This document shows, in pieces, positions 9,483 through 17,700 of a DNA stretch of 22,574 nucleotides. The first letter of the stretch is position 1. Every line of letters starts with the position of its first letter. The DNA is taken from contig JAYMTF010001562.1 in assembly GCA_036897485.1 (NCBI GenBank), positions 1 to 22,574 on the forward strand, given 5' to 3'. A program made the translations under genes and the position numbers. This stretch comes from Pelargonium nanum (lineage: Eukaryota > Streptophyta > Magnoliopsida > Geraniales > Geraniaceae). Under the pieces are notes generated by a model that saw nothing but the letters and a program-made list of their open reading frames with translations, was not told the DNA's origin and searched no databases.

Positions 9483-9905
9483 ATCATGTGGGCCCATTTA
9501 CTTTGGGTCTCCTCTTGGACCTACTTGACTTTGACTTGACTTATCTCCTCCTTGGGCCCACTTTAGATACCTATCTTTACAAGCCCATAAAGTCTAATGG
9601 GCCCACTACTACAAATAGCCCACATTGTCTTATGGCCCAATAAATTAATTTTATCTTTGTCCTTTGAAGTAGAATGACAATTTTACCACTCACATCCTTT
9701 CAAATATATACTCAAAAATTTAAAATATGTAATTAAGAAAAATAGAGGGAAAAGATGAGAAATTATAAGTGGAATGTAAATATATAAGGCTAAGCCCATT
9801 TATGTGTTGGGTCATGTTTGCATATATGGGCTTTATTTTTGTGAAGGGTGAACTCATATTGGGCTTGGATTATGAAGCCCACTCCATCAAATAAGAAAGG
9901 ACCTT
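9483..9905. promoter_or_regulatory. Cluster of TGGGCC/GGCCCA (site II-like) motifs
   Basis: Within about 160 bp there are GTGGGCCCAT (~9489), TTGGGCCCAC (~9553), AAGCCCATAA (~9580), ATGGGCCCAC (~9597), TAGCCCACAT (~9617) and ATGGCCCAAT (~9632). More GCCCA/TGGGC copies follow near 9795-9885. TGGGCY motifs bind TCP factors and are typical of promoters of growth and ribosomal genes. However, they also accumulate in plant intergenic repeats, and no coding region is adjacent. Confidence 0.4.
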
Positions 9906-10243
9906 TTGCTATTTGGTTGGCTATAACCATGTTCACTTTTCTCTCTAAAGTATGTTCAATTTGGTTTTCCCTTTTTTATGCCCATTGTATTTATATTGTA
10001 ACAAAATCAACATAATCTAAATAACTTTGGTGAACCTCTTTTTTCTATCGATGAGATACGCAACAGAAAGTAGCTCTCTTTTTTTAATCCAAAAGTTTTC
10101 ATCGACCGACTTAATTGAACTCACGATCCATAATTTAGTGAATTTATTATCTAATTGAATATGATAACGGTTTACTATATACCTTGTTAGAAACAAGTTC
10201 AGTCAAATCAAACACGGTCAACCATGGTTGTTAATCATCGTAT

Positions 10244-10597
10244 TAGAATGCATGCCTAATCACAATTGAATAAAGATCGAACCAAAAAGGTATAGTTTAG
10301 TATTAGACCGTAAATGACCCATTCGATCGCTGGTCCTAAAAATCTCCATTTTACGGTCCATTCTAATCGCAGACTAATGCACACCCCTGTCTTTACGAAT
10401 AGTTTAACTAGTAATTCGAATTGATCTTTGAACATTTTTCAGTGGTGGATGTATCAGAATGCAAGCTTAACACCAATTGAGTACAAATCGAACTAAGTAG
10501 GTCTAGTTCAGTTTTGGACAATAATCGATCCATTAGATTTTTGGTTCAAAATATCTCCAATCTTGATCTAACATGATCTCAAACTAGGGCATACCCT
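10244..10597. repeat. Diverged direct duplication, offset ~212 bp
   Basis: Copy 1 (10244-10388) and copy 2 (10456-10597) align along their length: AGAATGCATGCCTAA with AGAATGCAAGCTTAA, AATTGAATAAAGATCGAACC with AATTGAGTACAAATCGAACT, AAAATCTCCA with AAATATCTCCA, and ending CACACCCCT with CATACCCT. They are heavily diverged. The wording resembles the abundant dispersed repeats of plant genomes that read GGGGTGTGCA in reverse. Confidence 0.55.
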
Positions 10598-11400
10598 AAT
10601 TAGTATATCTACATAGACCAATTCAATCAAAACTCAACTAGTAAGCGATTTCATTATTCAAACAAATCTTGTGATAAGCAAAACGAATAAAAACTAATCA
10701 AAACATGCTTTATTATCTGAATCTACTAAACGACCCGACTGGTTAAACCGGTTAAACCAATTATATACTCTATAAAACTTCCAATCCAATTTGTGAAAAA
10801 TTGGGCACACCAAGACCCAACAACATCACCACAATGTCTCCTATTGTTATGAGTATAATATAAAAGGGACTTGTTGGGAGTGTCCAATTCCAAAAATGTT
10901 TTCACAAACTGTCTTGTAGCTATCAAAAAGGATCAAAAGCGCTTGTCCCATCCCATCAAACACAACACACCTCTTGTCACAAAACAGCCCCAACATCAAG
11001 TATGGAGATTGAAAGAGATGTGCATGGCAAAATAGACAATTGCACACCTACATTTTTTTTATTTTTTACTACAAAATGTGAGGAAAAAAGTGCCCAAAGT
11101 ATGGCAAAAAAAATATATATATGTTGCATTGGAAATTGATGATCTGAATTTTTTTCTTTTTTAAGGGATAAAAGTGATCAACTGAGCATCAAGAAGCATG
11201 CTAGGTTAGGTGTCTATACTCAGGAAAGGTTGTCTTTGAACTCATTATCATGGGCATTTTTTGTTGGTTGCTTAACTTTTTATGTTTTGGAATTGGAATT
11301 TGAGTTGGAGGGAAGGTGAGGTGGAAATTCGGATTCAACTAATACAAGTCAGATTGTTATTCGTATAATCAAATATGTGTCGAATTTGGTTTGGTATATA
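10598..11400. other. Intergenic DNA without recognisable genes
   Basis: No coding region is supportable; frames of up to 66 codons here lack domain content. A direct repeat of GGTTAAACC (GGTTAAACCGGTTAAACC near 10741) is present. The rest is plain AT-rich sequence. Confidence 0.5.
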
Positions 11401-11402
11401 AT

Positions 11403-11812
11403 GAAATGACCGTCTCGTCCTCTTTGAATTGTCTCCGACATTGACCAAGCAGAAGGAGGACGATCTAGTACTATAGATATTGTCCCCTTCCGAAAAGTAA
11501 AATATGTAATATTGTCTTATCACACGTTAAATTTTCTACTCTTAAACGTACGAAAGCTTATTGATAATCATATGAAAATTCAAGTCTACCTAGTTCTCCA
11601 CCGATATAGGTTTATAAACGAGTCGATAACTGTATACAAATTCAAAAAAACGTACAAATAAAACAGATGCACTAGACGCACATATTCCGGTTCTCGTCCT
11701 CTTTTGTTTTTAAGGAAAGAAGGTGAAATGACCATTTTGCCCCTCCACACCTGTCCCTAACTCTGCCCAAGTAGTAGTAGGAGTATCTTGTCCTCTAGAT
11801 ATTGTCCCTTTC
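11403..11812. repeat. Ungapped ~88-bp duplicate pair, 322 bp apart
   Basis: 11403-11490 and 11725-11812 both begin GAAATGACC and both have TAGATATTGTCCC exactly 71 bp later. Between these the copies match at perhaps two-thirds of positions with no net indel (for example GACCAAGCAGAAGGAGG against GCCCAAGTAGTAGTAGG). The second copy runs into CTAGGGTTT (telo-box-like) and a pyrimidine-rich stretch that looks like a plant leader. This is an old duplication; equal spacing despite divergence could mean selection or chance. Confidence 0.5.
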
Positions 11813-12440
11813 TAGGGTTTACAAGCCAGGTTCTTTCTTTCCAAGCTAGCTAGATTTCCTGTGGATCCCTCTTTCTGCCCCAAATCTATCTCTAAATTTT
11901 CTCAGTCCGTACACTTTCTTGGGAAAATTAAAAACCCTAATTTACAAATGGCACATTGTTCCAAGCAATCTAATTTTTATTTGTTTAAGTAAAAATGGGT
12001 TGAAAGTGGGAATAGATTGTGAGATGCTAATGACAAGAAAAGAAAGGATGTTTGTCAATTCATTACTTCTTGGTCAAGGCACAACTCTCTCACTCTTTCA
12101 AATTTCAAAAGTTTTTTTGTACTTCAAAATAAGGACCCATGATGACATGTTGACAACCCATCATCTCATAAGATCCAATAATTGTTTATTTTTGTCTTTT
12201 GGCCAACAACTAATTAATCATCATATTTTGATTGCAACACAATGATCATCATCTTTTGTTATTTTGTTGTGAATTATCCCATTTTCCAAATTATTCATAT
12301 ATGTCAAATGCATGGAAGGCTGAAATTGAATCTTAGTCGTACATTACAACAAATATAAGATAGGACACACTGCCCCATCTCCTGAAAACTAAAATTGTCC
12401 AAAAACACAAGATGAGACCCACTTTTCATCAATCACTGTC
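11813..12440. other. Leader-like and AT-rich intergenic DNA
   Basis: 11813-11910 is pyrimidine-rich with TCTTTCTTTCC and TCTATCTCTAAATTTTCTC, resembling a 5' leader. A 108-codon frame (11919-12245) follows but shows no recognisable protein family, so I do not call a gene. The rest holds nothing else I can name. Confidence 0.35.
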
Positions 12441-12510
12441 TGCCACATGCCTTACATGCATTTCACATGTAAGGCGGCTACATGCGACAATGAACCTCTT
12501 ATTTTTAACC
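12441..12510. repeat. Inverted copy of the GRF-intron ACATGT repeat
   Basis: Read on the minus strand, this segment aligns with unit 2 of the GRF intron 2 repeat: CGCATGTAGCCGCCTTACAT here against CGCATGCAGCCGTCTTACAT there, followed by GGCATGTG and AGTGG blocks in the same order. The palindrome is kept, with arms GCCTTACATG (12449-12458) and CATGTAAGGC (12466-12475) perfectly paired. Relative to intron unit 1 both arms carry the matching change (T to C in one, A to G in the other), so pairing is preserved. Confidence 0.6.
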
Positions 12511-12786
12511 TATACATGTGTGAATTTATCCGACCTGATGCAACTGAAAATTCATTGCAACGATTTTGAGTCTGTTTAAAATTTGAGCTTTTTCGGGTTA
12601 GGATTCAAATTACTAACTCTAAATGTAAAAGTACTTTATATATTTCAAATCAAACCCATTTGAACTCTTCTACAATGACACCATGAAATGAGACAATTCT
12701 TCTTCTGTGGACTAAACAGAGTCTTTGCAGTGAGATAGAGAAAACAGAGCATCAAACAGAGTTCTTAATGGAATCACTGTAAACAC

Positions 12787-12811
12787 ATGGCGCGTGGAGA
12801 CCACGCGCCAT
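12787..12811. promoter_or_regulatory. GC-rich palindrome with paired CACGCGC sites
   Basis: ATGGCGCGTGG (12787-12797) and CCACGCGCCAT (12801-12811) are perfect inverted arms around AGA. Each arm holds CACGCGC (one on each strand), the known binding site of FHY3/FAR1-type factors. The hairpin stands out sharply in very AT-rich surroundings and lies about 230 bp upstream of a TATA-like site. A role as a regulatory site is inference; it could also be a chance hairpin or a transposon scar. Confidence 0.45.
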
Positions 12812-13009
12812 AGAAAAAGCAGCAACAACAACAAAAATAAAAATGGTCCATATCTATCAGAGCAGCAGATGACAGAACTTGCACAGAAAAAATGTTTTAA
12901 ATTTTAAAAAAAAAAATTGGAAAAAAAAAAAATCAGAAGAATTGAAACAGAGAGAAACAGAGAGGGCACACAATTTAAGGCACCTCTTCATTTTCAGTCC
13001 TCACCAGTT

Positions 13010-13100
13010 AGCTACCTATCTATATAGCCTCACATAGATTCTCTTCTTCTTGTTTCTCTCTCTAGAAATCTTAGTTTCTCTCTCTAGAATCATAGTCAAA
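13010..13100 (+). promoter_or_regulatory. Core-promoter-like segment with duplicated CT leader
   Basis: ATCTATATAGCC gives a TATA-like TATATAG at 13021-13027. It is followed by CACATAGATTCTCTTC and two tandem 21-22-nt units starting TTTCTCTCTCTAGAA (13053-13074 and 13075-13095). This layout (TATA box, C/A-rich start region, CT-rich leader) is typical of a plant promoter firing on the + strand. No coding frame or known miRNA hairpin follows, so any product would be a non-coding RNA or the remains of a lost gene. Confidence 0.35.
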
Positions 13101-13325
13101 GGGTGTGCTCTGCCATTTTGACTTTTTTTTCCCTACAAAGATCATTATCTTATTCTTTATGCCCTACATGTATAACATAGTCTGAGTTGTCAATTCGAGT
13201 TTCATACCGGTGTTTCTTAAAGATCGGTTTGATTGAATTTAACGGAAAAGAGTTTGGATTGCAGTTTATAAATAAGTTATGAGGATACAGTTACATCATT
13301 TTAGTTTAGTTGAACGCAAGGAGAG

Positions 13326-13502
13326 TGTGAGTTGCACGTTTTTTTTTTTGAATTGAGCTACACAACATGGGGTAGTTCTTCCCTTTTAATCCAAAACCCC
13401 CCCCCACCCGACACAATGAGATTTGAACCACGACCTCGTACTTGGAGATGTGTGTCTTGATCATTGCGTCACCCCCTTAGGGGGTTGTGAGTTGCTCGTT
13501 TT
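13326..13502 (-). mobile_element. tRNA-derived SINE with 17-bp target-site duplication
   Basis: Flanking repeats TGTGAGTTGCACGTTTT (13326-13342) and TGTGAGTTGCTCGTTTT (13486-13502) differ at one base. On the minus strand the body has an A-box-like TGACGCAATGATCAAG (13471-13456), a B-box-like GTGGTTCAAATC (13431-13420), a C/G-rich run and a terminal A tract (T run on the + strand from about 13339). The body is about 143 bp. One mismatch in the flanks suggests a moderate age. It seems a different family from the SINE at 3955. Confidence 0.8.
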
Positions 13503-14390
13503 GAATTGAATTTTGGGGTCCTACGTGTACCATATGTGAGTTTTCTCCATGTGACATGAACTGATATTTTATCAAATTTATATTATGTAATCGAAGACCA
13601 TAGAAAGGTGTATTGAATTTTGGATGTTCCAGAGGGAATTGACTATGTTGGAACTCGAAATCCAATCCGCATTTTTGCAGCCAAGTGACATAAAAATAGA
13701 GTCGTTCAATTTTTGAGTTGGATGGAGCAAATCTATAACTCCAAAAATTGATTCGCAGTTGCATTAGATTCAGCATTTTCAACTCAAAATCCCAATTATC
13801 AGCTTCAACTACATGGAACTCGAAAACCATAAGGCTGCAACTGAATTTTCACTATCGCGACATCAAATTTTTTGTGAGCGGTTGTACTGTTGAACTACGT
13901 AAATATTGGGTAAGAAAATAATGATGAACATATGGTGAATTTGCAAACATTTATGAGTGATTTAAGGATACGTGTGACGTTCGTGAGCCAAACGTTATAC
14001 GAAATTTAATTTTCGACTTTAGTACACCTATTTTATAGTATTGATGCGCTTTTTCGGTAGTTTCACTTTGTAATTATTCAGCGGATTGAGATGACAAAGA
14101 TGTATCTAAAACACATGTCAGTGACCTTTGTGGGGGCCTATTTGTATCATCTTATGCATGATCAGAAACATTTCTTATGCTATAAGGTTGAGCCCAAATG
14201 TTCAATGTGCAATAGTAAACATCCATTGTATTCATTCACATTATAACCCATGAGACAATGAGTTCACACACAACACTACACTGGTTTGTGTGTATGGTGA
14301 AGCCACTGTCAACAAAGCTATATCTTCTTGAGAATCAAGACAAGACTAGAAATGTGGCATTTTCTATTTTTTGATATGGTGGATTCCATG
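13503..14390. other. Intergenic DNA without recognisable genes
   Basis: Plain sequence. A 117-codon minus-strand frame (13477-13830) overlaps the SINE flank and shows no family features. Nothing else can be supported here. Confidence 0.5.
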
Positions 14391-14784
14391 GTTTATTTGT
14401 ATTTTGGGTATTGAGCTACGACTTACTTCGAAGTGTGGATCTGTATCTGCGAGCACCAGAAATTCGATTTGGTAAGACTTGAACACACAATTCCTGCTAA
14501 AAAATGTGGTGCTTGAAATGATGAGTCGTCTGACTAAGAACGTAATCGCTTTCTTTCATATACTAACAATTGAAAATGGGTACAACATACATAAGTTGAG
14601 GGCATTTTGATTGAAGAACAAATAAAAACATACTTACTAATCTAATTTAAACTAGTTACATCATTTTGAATCCACATTTCCTATCCTACCTACCCATCTC
14701 CTAAGATTTCTTTCCAAAACCCTAGTTTTCTTTCCAAATTTGCCCTTCTCATTTCCTTTTCCTCCATCTTTTGTCCTTCACTCC
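14391..14784 (-). other. Probable 3' untranslated region of the AIL1-like gene
   Basis: This lies directly downstream of the AIL1-like stop at 14785. A minus-strand AATAAA (TTTATT at 14392-14397) about 390 nt after the stop is a possible poly(A) signal. A tRNA-like stretch at about 14480-14550 (GTGTTCAAGTC on the minus strand with a weak A-box 40 bp before it) could be an old SINE relic, but no flanking repeats are visible. The 3' end is not proven. Confidence 0.35.
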
Positions 14785-17700
14785 TCACTCATTCCACAAT
14801 GCAAACATAGGCACTTGATGAACCAAACCCAAATTCTCAACCCTATTATGCTCACTCCCATTTCCTCCCCCTCCACCTCCTCCATTGTTGTCCTCGTACT
14901 TTGAACCCTCTAATGAGAAAAAGCCCTCACCATAATCTCCTCCTCCTCCAATCCCGACCCCCGAGCTTTTCGGGCTACCCGAGTTCCTACTATTTGATGC
15001 ATCATTGATCAATCTTTGTTGGTTCTGGTCACGATCGCCATTGTTGCTCCACACCATATCAGCAAGTTCATCAGAAGGCTGATGATCGCCGCCATTGGTG
15101 ATGGCAAGAAGAGGTTGTGAAGGCGTAGATGATGAAGCACAAGAATTGTACTCCTCCAAGGCATTGGCATTGGCCGGAGCGGGGGCAAGATTGTCTTTTG
15201 GCGAACGCTTAGCGAGATCTCCCGCGATGAGGGTGGTGCTAGAGCAAATTCTCTTCACATCATACCTACTAATATCAAAATTTGTCACAGCACTTGTTCC
15301 TCTAAACTTTATTGCTGCAATGTCATAGGCCTCAGCAGCTTCCTCTTGTGTACCTATTAAAAATAGTCGTTAGGGCTTCAAAAAAACGCCGTAACAGATC
15401 TACTGATGCACGAGACTCTTACTATTACAAGATTTCAAAAGAGCGACCTTTTGTCCTAAAATCTTCAAAATTAATAGCAACATTGTACCAATAAAAAAAA
15501 ACTTACTAAATGTTCCAAGGTACAAGTCCTTGTTTCCTGCAACCCTTCCAATTCTAGCTTGCCATCTTCCATGCTGGTGGTGTCTGCCAAAATAAAGAAA
15601 AAAACATAGCTTCATGAATGGTAGTAACAAGTAAGTACAATAACAAAACAAAAACAAAAATTAATTAATATTTTAAATATTTTTAAAAATTATATATGTA
15701 TATAAGATAATATTTTTTTTATGAGTGTCACTTCGATAATTTACCATATTTGTATAATCAATGTCACATTTCATATTATTATATTTTATTGTACTAATTA
15801 TTGTTGAATGGTAGTAACAAGTACAGTAAAAATTAAAGGAAGCAAAATTAAAAAAGGGTAGTAGTTTATTTACTTATTTTTAGGAGTGTCACTTTAATAA
15901 TTTGCCAAAATTACATAATCAATGTCACATATCATATGTGTCATGGGAATTTATTTATTTTGTGTACCCATTATTGTTGTGATAATTGCAAAAGCTGCAC
16001 AAAAAAATGCAGTAAATAATGGAAACATTATTAATTATTAAAGTTGTGTTCTCTGCCAAACCTTGTCACTCCTCTGTACACTGAGGCCCCTCTTGAAAAC
16101 CCACTACTCTTCCTGTAAAATATTTAACAAAATCAATTAATATATCACAAAATATTAATTATTAATTAATTAGGAGTCATTTTTATCAAATTTTAATAAA
16201 TTTATTAGAAAAAAGTATATTAAAATATATTATAAAGTTAATAATTTGGACTCGAACTTAGGTAGCATCTAAATCAAATCCGACGTCTCTTTCGGGGTGG
16301 TGGCGGATAATAACTTATCAACTCAAACCTAATATCAAATCTTAATTGTCAGCTCTAAAACTGACAATTTGGACATCGAATTTGACGGTAAAAAATTGCA
16401 TACAACCCAAATTCTAAGAAAAGAGGGTCAAGTTTATGTCCAAATTATCAACCCTAACTCACACTGATTTCGACTCAAAACCTGAATGGCTAGCTCTATT
16501 TTGCACCCACAAATTATTTTCACAAAATGTTATGTATTTTTTGGCTAATAAATGAGAATTGGTATATGAATTTATGAAACAATATTAATGCAATTAACTA
16601 CCTTCTCAAATTAGCAACAAATTCTTGTCTGGTCATGTTCTTCATTTCTTCAAGCTCCTTCTCATAAGTGCTCAGCTAAAACATTAATAATGTGCAATAA
16701 TTGAATGTGGTGTTGAAATAAATTCACAAAAAATTCATAAATATTTGGTTGCACACATTAGCTCCAAACATTAAATACAAAATAAATGTAAAATAAAAAT
16801 AAATAATTGGCACTCACAGGAAAATTTATATGAGTTGTTGGACCCCAATACTTCAGTGCAGCTAAATCATAAGCCCTAGCTGCCTTTTCCTCTTTATCAT
16901 ACCCACCTTCAAGAAAACACATATTATAGCAATAAATTTTCCCTAGAAACAAACAAGGGCCCAAGAAAATTAATGAGGAATAGGTTAGATGGTCACTTAC
17001 CAAGATAAACTAGTAATGTTGGAAGTGAGAGAATAACACCCAAAAAGTGCAAGAAACATAACAATTAGTACATTTCATTGAAAAAATAAATTATAATATT
17101 TGTCAAAAATAATCAAGAATTTAAAGATCATAACATGATGATCAAGAACAAGATCAAGATCAAGAATCACCTTGTCTTCCTTTCCTTGTTTGTCCTTCTT
17201 TTCTGCAACTATTGTCCCACAAATGGGCCTCATATCTTCCTGTCCATCTATGCCTACAAGATTTTCATTTTCATCATCATAACAATATTAGTAATAATAA
17301 AAAAGGATAGTAATGATTAAACTTAGTAACTGATCTTCCAACTATACACTCGTATCAAGTTTAACCGTTAAATCAGCAATATTTTTTCTTTGCTAGTCGA
17401 TTTTATCCGACAAAAACCTCAATTTTACCGGCTTTAGGTTCACATGTCGATTTTTTTTCACTCATTGAAATAATATCGTAGCACATATCATTAATTTGGT
17501 AGGAGACGGAGACAATAACTAAAGATGACAGTGAAAAATAAATCACATTTCGAGGCTTAAAATAGGCAAATACGATATTTGGGCACCAAATATCATAGAT
17601 AGTTTAAAAAATAGTTGGAGGATCGAACATGATATGAAACACAAACTAGAGATTTTGGGCATCGAAATAAAATTGATTAGACAAAATTTAAAAAAATCAT

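Noticed and set aside
11919-12245. 108-codon + strand frame after a leader-like stretch
   Set aside because: No domain, no family resemblance and AT-rich codons as in surrounding intergenic DNA. It could be chance.
13477-13830. 117-codon minus-strand frame
   Set aside because: It overlaps the SINE flank, has no recognisable motif and ends inside the target duplication region.
12900-13900. Possible miRNA precursor after the promoter-like segment
   Set aside because: No known plant miRNA sequence was recognised and no long imperfect stem was seen by eye. A folding program would be needed.
14480-14550. Possible tRNA gene or SINE on the minus strand
   Set aside because: B-box-like GTGTTCAAGTC with a weak A-box, but no cloverleaf, A tract or flanking repeats. 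Kept only as a note under the 3' region.
16240-16400. tRNA-like CTAAGTTCGAGTCC on the minus strand in AIL1 intron 6
   Set aside because: No A-box at the right distance and no flanking duplication.
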